Source: JBGSPQ01 sp041738505 (GTDB taxonomy: Bacteria > Patescibacteriota > Gracilibacteria > UBA1369). Taken from it: 55,065 bases of DNA. Numbering within the stretch: position 1 is the stretch's first letter; the number at the start of each line of letters is the position of its first letter. Under the pieces are notes generated by a model. It was not told the DNA's origin. It saw only the letters and a program-made list of their open reading frames with translations, and searched no databases. The stretch is taken from NCBI GenBank assembly GCA_041738505.1, contig JBGSPQ010000044.1, forward strand, positions 1 to 55,065, in the 5' to 3' direction. The translations under genes and the position numbers were made by a program. Below, piece by piece: positions 24,018-33,206 of the stretch.

Positions 24018-24302
24018 TTATTCCGCCTCGGTCGGAATCTTTTTGGGATTATCGGAAATTCTTTTTTCTTTGGCTTTTTTTTTCTTTCCAAAAAGGGAGA
24101 ATTTGGGCTTTTCCTCTTCCTCCTCGGCTTCTTCTTTGCTCTTCTTGCTTTTGGGCATGAGCGAAATACTTACAACCGAACCTATTGCCACACCCAGGAT
24201 GGCTCCCATTACTATTTTGTCGGCGCGGGTTTTCCTTTTAGGCTTTTCCGCAACTTCGCCGGGGGGAAGGGGGGGTTTCTTTTTTTTGCCGAATCCAAAC
24301 AT
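24018..24302 (-). CDS. small membrane protein with charged tail
   Basis: 94 aa, no known family. A basic N-terminus (MFGFGKKKKPPLPPGEVAEK) precedes one short membrane helix (IVMGAILGVAIGSVVSISLM). An acidic-then-basic tail follows (EEAEEEEEKPKFSLFGKKKK), in which FGKKKK echoes the N-terminus. It resembles YtxH-like small membrane proteins in layout only. It lies 14 bases after rny, so it is probably cotranscribed with RNase Y, which is itself membrane-anchored. Confidence 0.6.
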   Translation of the reverse strand: MFGFGKKKKPPLPPGEVAEKPKRKTRADKIVMGAILGVAIGSVVSISLMPKSKKSKEEAEEEEEKPKFSLFGKKKKAKEKRISDNPKKIPTEAE

Positions 24303-24316
24303 GGAAAAGGGTTAGA

Positions 24317-25858
24317 TTATTTTTTTACGTAATCAATACTTTGCATCCTTCTGATTACATTTACTTTGATTTTGCCCGGATAGGTAACGTTTTCCTCTAT
24401 TTCACCGGCCACGGTTTTTGCCAATTCTCCAAGATCGGAGTCGTCCAGAACCCTGGGATCCACGTTGATTCTAAGTTCGCGCCCCGCTGAAATGGCAAAA
24501 GCTTTGGAAACCCCCTCGTAGGAATTACCGATTTCCTCCAGCGCTTTGACTCTTTCCAAATATTTTTCCAGAGTTTCCTGGCGGGCGCCGGGGCGTCCGG
24601 CGGATACCGCATCGCCGGCTTTGACCAGCATGGCTTCGGCGGTTTCAATCGGCACGGCGTCGTGGTGCGTCCAGGCGGCGTGCACCTCTTCCCATGAAAA
24701 TCCGTATTTTTCCATAATCTGTTTTGTGAGCAAGTCATGCGGATCGCCCACCTCGTGGTCAATCGCCTTGCCCAAATCATGCAGAAATCCCCCAATTTTG
24801 CAGGTATCAAGATTCACATCCAGTTCGGCGCCCAGCATAATGGTGAACAGTCCCACCTCGGTGGAATGCTTGATAATGTTCTGCCCGTATGAAGACCTGA
24901 ACTGCAGTCGTCCCACAATCCGGTAAAAATCGTCAGGGAAAGTGCGTTCTTTAAGGTTCATTTTTCTGATAATTTCACGCCCCGTTTTTATGAGCATTTT
25001 TTCCATCTCCACCTTAACCTCGTCTATTTTTCTTCTTACCGTATTTTCATCTACATCCCTTTCTTTTAAAAGCTTGAGTATGGTTTCCCTGCCGATGTGT
25101 TTTTTGACCAGATTAAAACTGGAAATAATGATGGAGTTGGGCGCGTCGTTAAAGATGATGTCGCATTCGGTGAGCTCTTCCAGCAAAATAAGGTTGCGGT
25201 TGTCGTGGCCGATGATTTTGGCCTTCAGGTCGTCGCGCGGGACGGTTATTACCAGGCTCTTTTTTTCCACCGACGTGGGGTTACCGTATTTTTGGATGGC
25301 TCCCACGATCATGTTTTTGGCTATTCTGATTTTTTCGTCCGCAAGGTACTGTTCGTATTTCTGAAGCCTTTCCTCTTTCATTCTGTCCAGGTCGGATATA
25401 TAAGTTCCGATTACTGCTTCTTTGGCTTCGTCCATGCTGATCCCCACCTTTTCGGCCAGTTTGAATTTCATGTTCTGCTGTTTTTCCTTTTCCGCTTCTT
25501 GTAACAAGCGGATTTTTTCGTTTTCCTCGTTAATCATGTCGGCTAGAATCTGGGCGCGCGCCTCTTTTTTTACGACCTGCTCGTTTTTGGAGGTAATGAT
25601 GTTTTCCACCCTTTTAATTTTTTCTTTGAGTCTTTCGTCATCGTCTTTGCTCCGGTCTTTAAGGTGTTGCGTGCGCTCGGCCACTTCGCGCGTGACCTCC
25701 TCGGCCTCGCTTTGCGCCTTGGCGATGCGCGCCTCCGCCTTCTGGCGGTATTGCTCAATGGATAAAAAACCGGTTTTTTTGGATAAGCCATAACCCCCAA
25801 GTCCCCCCATTATTGCGGCAAAAGCCGCCGCCACGAGTGTAATCAAATTATTGTCCAT
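24317..25858 (-). CDS. rny: ribonuclease Y
   Basis: 513 aa, the normal length. The N-terminal membrane helix (LITLVAAAFAAIMGGLGGYG) is followed by a coiled coil of about 150 residues, a KH domain (residues 200-270) and an HD domain. The HD domain has FLHDLGKAIDHEVGDPH and WTHHDAVP, which supply the metal ligands. RNase Y makes endonucleolytic cuts that start mRNA decay at the membrane. The KH loop is unusual: the normal GREGRN reads GHDNRN, so the GxxG RNA-binding loop is lost. Otherwise the family blocks (TGREIIRKMNLKERTFPDDF, RLQFRSSYGQNIIKHSTEVG) are intact. It heads a minus-strand unit with a small membrane protein and the VanW protein. Confidence 0.95.
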   Translation of the reverse strand: MDNNLITLVAAAFAAIMGGLGGYGLSKKTGFLSIEQYRQKAEARIAKAQSEAEEVTREVAERTQHLKDRSKDDDERLKEKIKRVENIITSKNEQVVKKEARAQILADMINEENEKIRLLQEAEKEKQQNMKFKLAEKVGISMDEAKEAVIGTYISDLDRMKEERLQKYEQYLADEKIRIAKNMIVGAIQKYGNPTSVEKKSLVITVPRDDLKAKIIGHDNRNLILLEELTECDIIFNDAPNSIIISSFNLVKKHIGRETILKLLKERDVDENTVRRKIDEVKVEMEKMLIKTGREIIRKMNLKERTFPDDFYRIVGRLQFRSSYGQNIIKHSTEVGLFTIMLGAELDVNLDTCKIGGFLHDLGKAIDHEVGDPHDLLTKQIMEKYGFSWEEVHAAWTHHDAVPIETAEAMLVKAGDAVSAGRPGARQETLEKYLERVKALEEIGNSYEGVSKAFAISAGRELRINVDPRVLDDSDLGELAKTVAGEIEENVTYPGKIKVNVIRRMQSIDYVKK

Positions 25859-25903
25859 ATAAACAGATGAATTGCAGAATGCGAATTAAAAAGCCGTCCG
25901 CGT

Positions 25904-26545
25904 TTAGGCGGCGGCCAGATCGCCGATAGTAACGTCCGCGGGGATGCCGAATTCGCTGTCTTCAACAACGATTCCCGTTTGAACGCTGGTGGCGGTCATA
26001 GTGTTTTCAATCTCGCCGTTGGCGAGGCTTAATTTGGAGTAAAGAGGTATTCCGTTCCACAAACAAATTTCCCCGAGATCTTTTATTTCATACATTTGAC
26101 AGGTCTGCCCCGCTATTTGTTTTTCCCCTTTTGGAGCCGGAGTTTGGTCTCCCTCATCCATAAATGTGGCTACTTTGGTCAGAAATTCCGTTTTCTGATT
26201 TTTATCCATTCGCGACATTTCTTCGTAAATGGGGTTCGGGCTTTTTGTTCCGGTCCGGGCCTTCATGTTTATTTCGTATCTGTAGGGGCCGGCTTCCAGA
26301 TAAAGCAGATCGATTTCCTCCGTTTCGGTGCCGATGGTTTTAACCGCGACCGTTCTGTGGGCGGCCATATCTCCTTTGATTTGCACAGTTTGCGTCCCCG
26401 CCAGATTGCCCTCCAGCGTGTACTCTATTTTAGCCGTATCAAACGAATAAGGATTCACCTTGTCGTCAACGGTGGCGCAACCCCCGATAATTAAGGACGT
26501 TACGGCCGTCAGACAAAGGATTTTGGTTGTTTTTGGTTTTGACAT
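25904..26545 (-). CDS. predicted lipoprotein of unknown function
   Basis: 213 aa from ATG 26543-26545, which gives a lipoprotein signal (ILCLTAVTSLIIGGC). A start at 26599 would add 18 residues overlapping the lipase gene. The mature part is beta-rich (FDTAKIEYTLEGNLAGTQTV, YRYEINMKA) and contains two cysteines near GQTCQMYEIKDLGEICLW. Its shape resembles outer-surface LolA/LppX-type beta proteins, but I see no diagnostic motif. It follows the patatin-like gene closely, so co-transcription is likely. Confidence 0.6.
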   Translation of the reverse strand: MSKPKTTKILCLTAVTSLIIGGCATVDDKVNPYSFDTAKIEYTLEGNLAGTQTVQIKGDMAAHRTVAVKTIGTETEEIDLLYLEAGPYRYEINMKARTGTKSPNPIYEEMSRMDKNQKTEFLTKVATFMDEGDQTPAPKGEKQIAGQTCQMYEIKDLGEICLWNGIPLYSKLSLANGEIENTMTATSVQTGIVVEDSEFGIPADVTIGDLAAA

Positions 26546-26576
26546 TTTTCTTGTTATTAAGCCGGATATTAACTTA

Positions 26577-27533
26577 TCACGTCCCTGTTTTTTTTTCAAC
26601 CGCTTGTTGCTCCAACATTTCGGCTTTTTCCGCTTTTTTGGCTTCTATAATCCGGAGAATCTCCGGCATGGCTTCTTCTGTAGCTTTTATCCCCATTTCT
26701 ATAGCCTCTTTGTAGCGGTCAAATTCCAATAATGAAATGGTGTCTATATTTGGATGGATAATTATGTCCGGCGCGGCTTTTTCAATTTTATCTTGTTCAC
26801 TGTAGCCTCTCATAATATCCAAAGACCTCAATAATATGTGTGATAAAAGATTGATGTTGAGTTTCCATTTATTTAAAAACGACGGATAAATGGTAAAGGG
26901 TTTTGGCTTACGGTAGTATTTTTCCCAAACCATGCCGGAAATATACTGCCTTGATGTCATTCCTCCCAAAGAAACCCCGATAATAATATCCAACCCTCCC
27001 AATTCGCGCAGTTTATCAACCGGAACATTATTTAAAAGCCCCCCGTCCACCAGATACCTTTCCTGAAAAAAGAACGGGGTAAAAATAAAGGGGATTGCCG
27101 AAGACGCTCTGCCGGCCTTCCATAACTTTCCTTTGTTTAATACCAACTCCTCTCCGTTTTCCAGATCCACGGCGGTTATAAGGATAGGTATTTTTAAATC
27201 TTCAAAAGTGGTGTTTTCCCCAACCACTCCTTTAATGGCGGCATTTACACGCTTGTCGCCAATCATGCTTTCGTTGAAAAAATTGAAATTACCGAAAGTC
27301 GAAAACTTTTTTGTGAATCCGCTGGCTTTTTCAATAATTTCATCGGCCTTATATCCAAGGGCATAAGCCGATCCAAAAACCGCCCCAATACTGCTTCCCG
27401 CAAGACAGCAAAGCTGTATTCCATATTGTTCAAAAACCTTTAACACACCCAGATGCGCCAATCCTTTAGCCCCTCCGCCACCCAGCGCCAGTCCGATCCT
27501 CAGTTTAATTTTGTCGTTTTTCTTGGTTTCCAT
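26577..27533 (-). CDS. patatin-like phospholipase (RssA type)
   Basis: 318 aa. The oxyanion-hole motif ALGGGGAKGLAHLGVLK is at residues 16-32. The nucleophile elbow GSSIGAVFGSAYALG (GxSxG) and the catalytic Asp in LVDGGLLNNVPVD complete the Ser-Asp dyad. It would hydrolyse acyl esters of lipids in the cytosol or at the membrane. The C-terminal 100 residues are helical, ending in a Glu/Ala-rich stretch (EILRIIEAKKAEKAEMLEQQ). The start codon shares one base with the stop of the preceding gene (TGATG), implying translational coupling. Confidence 0.92.
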   Translation of the reverse strand: METKKNDKIKLRIGLALGGGGAKGLAHLGVLKVFEQYGIQLCCLAGSSIGAVFGSAYALGYKADEIIEKASGFTKKFSTFGNFNFFNESMIGDKRVNAAIKGVVGENTTFEDLKIPILITAVDLENGEELVLNKGKLWKAGRASSAIPFIFTPFFFQERYLVDGGLLNNVPVDKLRELGGLDIIIGVSLGGMTSRQYISGMVWEKYYRKPKPFTIYPSFLNKWKLNINLLSHILLRSLDIMRGYSEQDKIEKAAPDIIIHPNIDTISLLEFDRYKEAIEMGIKATEEAMPEILRIIEAKKAEKAEMLEQQAVEKKTGT

Positions 27534-28378
27534 CAGCCTTCGGTTTCAATAAATTTGTAAATTTCGGATAAAACTTCGTCCGGGGGGCCGGCAAAATTTT
27601 CCACCTTGTCCTCTTTGCCGGTGATTTTCTCAAGCCGCCAGGGCTCCCGGTCGCCATAAAGCGAAACCATAACTTTTCTTTGTGAAACGGGATGTTCAGC
27701 GATTAATGTGAAAATCGCTCCGTTATTAATACGGGTTACCATATATCCCGTAGCCCGCAGTCCTTCTTCCATGGCGATTTTTTGAATTTGATCAACCTGC
27801 GGATTTTCACGCGCAGCCTCTTGTTTGGTTTCCTGCTCCCGGGACTCTCGTATATTTTGATAATGGCGCGATGTCCCGCCAAAAATATCGGTGATGTTTT
27901 TTTTAAGGTCCTCTTTTAACTCACCTCCGCCCGCCATTAACCGTTCCGCGGAAACCTTAAAGTCTATATTTAAAGACTCCGCCCTGCCTTCCGTTTTTAT
28001 AAGTTTAAACTCCAAATTAATATCCGCCGGATCCATACCTTTATTAACCTCTTTGATCAAATCCTCACTTTTTTGTTCCATCCCTTTCTTAAAAAATCTA
28101 TTTAACTCCATCCAATGGTTTTCACCCGAAACCTCAACCGGCGTATCCAGCCTCCCCTCGCTAAACATTAAAATCAGCTCATTGAATCTTTCCTTCATTT
28201 TTTCGGTTTTTTCCTCGTTTTTTTCTATTTGCTCAAGAGTCAGTCGTTCATCCTTCCTCCCCTTGGCTTCAAAAGGGCGGTAATATAAAGTATCAACAGG
28301 TTTGTCGCCCTTATTTTTATCAACCGGGCGATCATGGCCTTCATCCATCCTCCTGTGCTCCAAACTTTCTTGTGGCAT
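27533..28378 (-). CDS. hypothetical protein
   Basis: 281 aa, soluble, no family recognised. The N-terminus is charged and low in complexity (MPQESLEHRRMDEGHDRPVD). A helical segment follows (LTLEQIEKNEEKTEKMKERF), then beta-strand-like sequence (DINLEFKLIKTEGRAESLNI) and a C-terminal alpha/beta part (EEGLRATGYMVTRINNGAIF, KVMVSLYGDREPWRLEKITG). Translation is coupled to the downstream patatin-like gene by a TGATG overlap. The gene is the first of its unit, divergent from dnaN across an AT-rich spacer. Confidence 0.5.
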   Translation of the reverse strand: MPQESLEHRRMDEGHDRPVDKNKGDKPVDTLYYRPFEAKGRKDERLTLEQIEKNEEKTEKMKERFNELILMFSEGRLDTPVEVSGENHWMELNRFFKKGMEQKSEDLIKEVNKGMDPADINLEFKLIKTEGRAESLNIDFKVSAERLMAGGGELKEDLKKNITDIFGGTSRHYQNIRESREQETKQEAARENPQVDQIQKIAMEEGLRATGYMVTRINNGAIFTLIAEHPVSQRKVMVSLYGDREPWRLEKITGKEDKVENFAGPPDEVLSEIYKFIETEG

Positions 28379-28636
28379 TTATAAACATTAAATCCATTCA
28401 TTTTAACACATTTTGAACAACTTTTACACACATATTGATAAGTATGAACCATTATTATGTAATCATATTTTCTCAATACGACATCAAAAATAAAGAAATT
28501 AAATTTAATAACATAAAGATTTACCCTGATTACAGAATAAAAATAAAAAAATGTACACTCTCTATTACTACTAATTAATAAAAATTCTTAAAAAACAAAT
28601 AATCGCAATAGGGCGAAAAGAAACATAAAAATGTAC
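28379..28636. other. AT-rich divergent spacer next to dnaN, candidate oriC
   Basis: About 260 bases without genes, very AT-rich (for example 28491-28600). There is one match to the relaxed DnaA box, TTTTACACA, near 28424. It lies between a minus-strand gene block and dnaN. The + strand is C-rich over minus-strand genes to the left (28081-28140: 19 C, 4 G; 22621-22680: 17 C, 6 G). It is G-rich even over minus-strand genes to the right (46561-46620: 22 G, 8 C; 36241-36300: 26 G, 5 C). No dnaA gene is present and only one box was found, so this is inference. Confidence 0.35.
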
Positions 28637-28664
28637 TTGCCAAGGGGGGGTGGTTGTTTATAAT
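28637..28664 (+). promoter_or_regulatory. sigma70 promoter of dnaN
   Basis: TTGCCA (28637-28642) and a perfect TATAAT (28659-28664) with a 16-base spacer. The predicted transcript starts near 28671, which fixes the dnaN start at ATG 28702 rather than further upstream. Confidence 0.7.
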
Positions 28665-28701
28665 GGGGGCACAAAATAGATATTTCATTTCCAGTAAACG
28701 T

Positions 28702-29808
28702 ATGAAACTTACATGTGCCCAGGCGGATTTGGAGCGGGCTGTTAATATCGTGAGCAAAGCCATTACACCCAATACAACTTTGCCGGTGTTAAACAATATA
28801 TTATTAAAGGCGGAGGCTAATAAACTGCATTTTTCAGCCACAAACCTGGAGGTTTCCATTCAATATTTTATTCCCGCGGAGGTTAAAAGTGAGGGATCAA
28901 TCACAATTCCGGCAAAACTTTTGAGCTCTTATGTGAACCTGATGAAAGACGAGAAAATTGAGCTGGAGGTGGTTAGTGGCGATTCCGTTCAGATTAAAAG
29001 CCCTTCTTCCCAGACAAAAATCAAAGGTATTAATTCAACCGAATTTCCCGTTATTCCAAAGGTTGAAAAAGAAAATACATTTAGAGTGGATAGAAAAATT
29101 CTTGAAACGGCGATTGCTCAAACAGCATTTGCGGCTTCCACAAATACTTCCAGACCGGTTCTTTCGGGGGTGCTTTTTGATGTAAATAAAGATGAGTTAA
29201 AGGTGGTGGCTACGGATAGCTATAGATTGGCCGAGAAAACCATTACTCTTAAAGAAAAAACAAATCTTGATATTGAATGTATTGTGCCGGCCAGAACGAT
29301 TATGGAGCTTGGAAAGATTTTAAGCAGAGCGGAGGAGGAAGAGGTTGAACTTAGTGTTTCCAAAAACCAGGTTATGTTTGTGGTTGGGGATGTACAATTG
29401 ATGTCACGTTTGATTGAGGGCAAGTTTCCCCCTTATGAAAAGGTTATTCCAAAGGAGACCAAAACCAAACTGGAGGTTCTGGATGAGGCTTTGGCCAACG
29501 TAGTAAGAAGAGTGAGCCTTTTTGCCAGAGAGAATAACAACAGTATCAAAATTACGGCGACCAATGACGGTAAATTAACGGTTGCAACCGATGAAACCAG
29601 AGTTGGTGAAGAAAAAGCGGAACTGGATGTTAAAATCCAGGGTGAGAATAATAAAATATCGCTTAACGCCCAATATCTTCTGGATGTGCTGAACTTTATC
29701 CAGAGTGAAGATGTTTTGTTTGAAATAGACGATAAGTTGTCTCCCGCCGTGGTGAGGCCGCTTAAAGAAAAAGATTACGTATATATCATAATGCCGCTTA
29801 AGGTCTAG
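28702..29808 (+). CDS. dnaN: DNA polymerase III subunit beta (sliding clamp)
   Basis: 368 aa, full length. The family N-terminus MKLTCAQADLERAVNIVSKA is followed by TLPVLNNILLKAE and LHFSATNLEVSI. Domain 2 starts with ILETAIAQTAFAASTNTSRP, LSGVLFDV and ATDSYRLAEKTI. The end YVYIIMPLKV is the conserved C-terminus. The protein forms the ring that tethers DNA polymerase. It is the first gene after the AT-rich spacer and is followed after 20 bases by mfd. Confidence 0.96.
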   Translation: MKLTCAQADLERAVNIVSKAITPNTTLPVLNNILLKAEANKLHFSATNLEVSIQYFIPAEVKSEGSITIPAKLLSSYVNLMKDEKIELEVVSGDSVQIKSPSSQTKIKGINSTEFPVIPKVEKENTFRVDRKILETAIAQTAFAASTNTSRPVLSGVLFDVNKDELKVVATDSYRLAEKTITLKEKTNLDIECIVPARTIMELGKILSRAEEEEVELSVSKNQVMFVVGDVQLMSRLIEGKFPPYEKVIPKETKTKLEVLDEALANVVRRVSLFARENNNSIKITATNDGKLTVATDETRVGEEKAELDVKIQGENNKISLNAQYLLDVLNFIQSEDVLFEIDDKLSPAVVRPLKEKDYVYIIMPLKV

Positions 29809-29828
29809 TTAAGGGGCCGGAAAACATA

Positions 29829-32800
29829 GTGACCATCGCAAAAAATCTTATCAAAGATTTTTCGACTATTCAAAACAACCGTGTTTTGGATTTGTTGGAG
29901 AAGAAAAAGAATATCAGTCTTTCGGGGACGGGTAATTTTTCTGCTAAGGCTTTTATTTTTGCAGATGTGATGAGGGAAAAGAAGGAGGTGAAGACGGCTT
30001 TGTGGGTTGTTAACGATGTGGTTGAGCAGGACCACGTGATCAGGTCTTTAAGGTTTTGGGGGAACACGGATGTGATGCCTTATAATTTTGAGCAGTCTTC
30101 CTCCGATAATATCAGGGAGACGGAGGAGTTTAACAGGATTAACGCGGTAGAGCTGGTGGTGGCGCTAAAAAGCAAAGACAGGAAAATAATTGTGGCGCCT
30201 TATCAGGACTTAATGAACACTTTCCCGGATTATAAGGAGATAGAAAATAAGACTTTTACTTTGAAAAAAGGGGACACGGTGGACTTGACCGAACTTTTTG
30301 AGGGATTGATTGATTGCGGTTATGAAGTTTCGGAGGATGTTTCCATTAAGAAAGGCACTTATTATAAGAGCGGGGAGATTTTAACGGTTTTCCCGGTTTA
30401 TTTTGATTTCCCCGTAAAGATTGATGTGGGTTTTGACAAGGTGGAGTCCATAACTTTGCTGGATCCGGAAACGGGAATAGCGGCCGGGGAACTGGATGCG
30501 ATTGATATTATCCCGACCCGGTGCGGAGGAGAAAAAAAGAAACTTTCGGAGTATTTTTCGGGCCATTTGATGGTAGTGGAGGACGAGCTGGATGTGATTG
30601 ATGATTATTTTGAGGGCTGGAGCGAGATGTTTGATGAGGTTTACGGGAAAATTTATTCAATCGCGTTTGTGTCTTTTAATGAGGATGATGAAGGGCACGA
30701 GCATTTGCATTATATTTCGGTGATGAAATACAGGGGGGCGTATGATCTGGTGAATGATTTACGGGATAAAAAGAGGAATCAATGGAGGATGGTTGTTTTT
30801 ACCAAAGATAAGAGCGAAATAACGGGCATATTGAAGGGAAATAATTTTGAATATTCTGAGGATTTGAAGCACGTGGGGACTTTGCCCGGGGTTTACATTG
30901 TGAATATTGAAAGGGAGGATGTGGCTCCGGCGGCTTTTCAGAATCCCGAAATAAAATTGCTGGTGGTTTCGGATAAGGAAATTTCCTCTTTAAAGGAGGA
31001 TAAGAAAAAACATTTTTCGGAGAAGGTTTATCTGGATTTTTTAACCAGCTTAAAGATTAACGATTATGTTGTTCACGCCAATCATGGGATTGGGCGTTTT
31101 ATGGGCCTGGATAAGAGGACGGTGGATGATGTTACCCGCGAATATTTAAAGATAGGTTATGCGGAAAACGATAAGTTGTTTGTGCCGATTGATCAGGCCG
31201 ATAAAGTGAATAAATATATCGGGGTGGACGAACAGCCGCCGCGGCTGACCAGGCTGGGTTCGGCGGAGTGGAACACGATAACGAAAAAGGTGCAAAAGGA
31301 AACAGAGGCGATCGCCAAGGAACTTTTAAAACTTTACGCGGAAAGAAAAAGCGCCAGAGCGTTTAAATTCAAAGAGGACGCGGCTTTGATACGCCGTTTT
31401 GACGAGGCTTTTCCATACGAGGAGACACCCGGGCAGATGAAATCCATTAATGATGTCAGGGATGATTTGACCAAGTCCGTGCCGATGGATCGGCTGGTCT
31501 GCGGTGATGTGGGTTTTGGTAAGACGGAGGTGGCGATGAGAGCCGCCTTTAGCGTGGTGCAAAACAAAAAACAGGTGGCTTTTATAGCTCCGATAACCAT
31601 TCTGGCCGATCAGCACTACAGATCATTTATAAAAAGGATGGAGCCTTTTGATTTAAGGATTGAGCTTTTAAGCCGTTTTCGTACTCCAAAGGAGCAGAGG
31701 GAGATTATTGGAAGGTTGGCCAAAGGAGAGGTTGATATTGTGATCGGGACGCACAGGTTATTACAGCCGGATGTTAAATTTAAGGATTTGGGGCTGGTGA
31801 TTGTGGATGAGGAGCAGAGGTTTGGAGTGAAGCAGAAAGAGGCTTTTAAAAAGATGAAAACGGAGGTGCATGTGCTTACTTTAACCGCCACGCCGATTCC
31901 GCGAACGCTTAATATAGCGCTCAATAAACTGCGCGATATTTCCACGATTACAACGCCGCCGCCCGGACGTCTGCCGATTATCACGGAAGTTAGAAGGTAT
32001 TCACAGGGGTTGATACGAGAGGCGATTTTAAGGGAAATAAGCAGAGGCGGTCAGATTTATTTTTTACATAACAGAGTGCAGACGATTGATGGAATGGCCG
32101 ATAAACTGCGCAGTCTGATTCCCGAGGCGCGAGTGTGTGTTGCGCACGGAAAACTGGGAAGCAGTGATTTGGAGGAAAGGATTCTGGCTTTTAAGGATCA
32201 TAAATATGATGTGCTGGTAAGTTCCACGATTATTGAAAACGGAATTGATCTTTCCAATGCCAACACTTTGATTGTTAACAACGCCGAGAGGTTGGGGCTG
32301 GCACAGCTTTATCAGCTCCGCGGGCGCGTTGGAAGAGGCAGGACGCAGGCTTACGCGTACTTTTTATATCACGGGCAGAGATTGAAGCTGGATGCCAAAA
32401 AGCGGTTGAGGGCGATTGTGGAGGCGACGGAACTGGGAAGCGGTTTTCAGATTGCGATGAAGGATCTGGAGATTCGCGGGGCGGGTGATATTCTGGGCGC
32501 CAAACAGCATGGCGCGATTAACGTGGTGGGCGTTTCTCATTTTATTCGGATGCTGAACAAGGCGGTGGACGACCTGAAAGCAGGTAAGGTGATGCGGGAG
32601 GAGGAGCCCGAGGATATTTCCATTGAACTGCCGTTAACGGCTTATATTCCGGATACTTATATCATCAATTCCAAAGAAAAAATCAGCGCATACCAGAAAA
32701 TGTCTGCGGCCGATAATATGGATTATCTGACTGAAATCCGTGATGAGCTGGTGGAGGACTTTGGCAAAATGCCGAAAGAGGTGATGAATCTTTTCCGCAT

Positions 32801-33071
32801 GCTGGAGCTGAAAATTCTGGCCAAGAAGGCCAAGCTGGTGAGCGTTAAGGCGGAGAGCGGCGGAATCAATTCGGGCAAGGAAATTGTTTTGCATATGTCG
32901 GGGTTGGTGAAGCCGGAAAATATTGTAAATCTGCTGGAATACAACGCGAAGTGGTATATCTCGGGGACGCGTTTACGCGTTAAAATAGAGGATTTGGGCA
33001 TGCACTGGTTTGATGAATTGCGCCAATCTGTAAAGCGGCTGACAGAATCCATCAAGGAAAAAAAGAAGTGA
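29829..33071 (+). CDS. mfd: transcription-repair coupling factor
   Basis: 1080 aa, GTG start. The N-terminal UvrB-like region is shorter and divergent compared with well-known Mfd. The RNA-polymerase-interacting CarD-like domain begins near residue 415 (NDYVVHANHGIGRFMGLDKR). The RecG-like motor has Walker A GDVGFGKTEVAMR near 559, IVDEEQRFGVKQK near 659 and TATPIPRTLNIALNKLRDIS. The C-terminal helicase half has HNRVQTIDGMADKL, STIIENGIDLSNANTLIVNN and QLYQLRGRVGRG. A TRCF domain ends the protein. Mfd removes stalled RNA polymerase and recruits excision repair. It is probably cotranscribed with dnaN. Confidence 0.96.
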   Translation: MTIAKNLIKDFSTIQNNRVLDLLEKKKNISLSGTGNFSAKAFIFADVMREKKEVKTALWVVNDVVEQDHVIRSLRFWGNTDVMPYNFEQSSSDNIRETEEFNRINAVELVVALKSKDRKIIVAPYQDLMNTFPDYKEIENKTFTLKKGDTVDLTELFEGLIDCGYEVSEDVSIKKGTYYKSGEILTVFPVYFDFPVKIDVGFDKVESITLLDPETGIAAGELDAIDIIPTRCGGEKKKLSEYFSGHLMVVEDELDVIDDYFEGWSEMFDEVYGKIYSIAFVSFNEDDEGHEHLHYISVMKYRGAYDLVNDLRDKKRNQWRMVVFTKDKSEITGILKGNNFEYSEDLKHVGTLPGVYIVNIEREDVAPAAFQNPEIKLLVVSDKEISSLKEDKKKHFSEKVYLDFLTSLKINDYVVHANHGIGRFMGLDKRTVDDVTREYLKIGYAENDKLFVPIDQADKVNKYIGVDEQPPRLTRLGSAEWNTITKKVQKETEAIAKELLKLYAERKSARAFKFKEDAALIRRFDEAFPYEETPGQMKSINDVRDDLTKSVPMDRLVCGDVGFGKTEVAMRAAFSVVQNKKQVAFIAPITILADQHYRSFIKRMEPFDLRIELLSRFRTPKEQREIIGRLAKGEVDIVIGTHRLLQPDVKFKDLGLVIVDEEQRFGVKQKEAFKKMKTEVHVLTLTATPIPRTLNIALNKLRDISTITTPPPGRLPIITEVRRYSQGLIREAILREISRGGQIYFLHNRVQTIDGMADKLRSLIPEARVCVAHGKLGSSDLEERILAFKDHKYDVLVSSTIIENGIDLSNANTLIVNNAERLGLAQLYQLRGRVGRGRTQAYAYFLYHGQRLKLDAKKRLRAIVEATELGSGFQIAMKDLEIRGAGDILGAKQHGAINVVGVSHFIRMLNKAVDDLKAGKVMREEEPEDISIELPLTAYIPDTYIINSKEKISAYQKMSAADNMDYLTEIRDELVEDFGKMPKEVMNLFRMLELKILAKKAKLVSVKAESGGINSGKEIVLHMSGLVKPENIVNLLEYNAKWYISGTRLRVKIEDLGMHWFDELRQSVKRLTESIKEKKK

Positions 33072-33206
33072 TTATGACGTTGCCGGGTATGCACATTGGT
33101 TTCGCGGTATGCCGAAAAGTCGGTGCAAAAACGGTATAAAAATCCATAAGGCTGTTCAAAAGTGACTGAAAACGGCAAAAAATATCCGGCGGTGACGGGA
33201 AGGAAT

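Noticed and set aside
30381..32894. Several open frames on the minus strand within mfd
   Set aside because: They lie wholly inside a confident 1080-codon gene and show no recognisable motifs.
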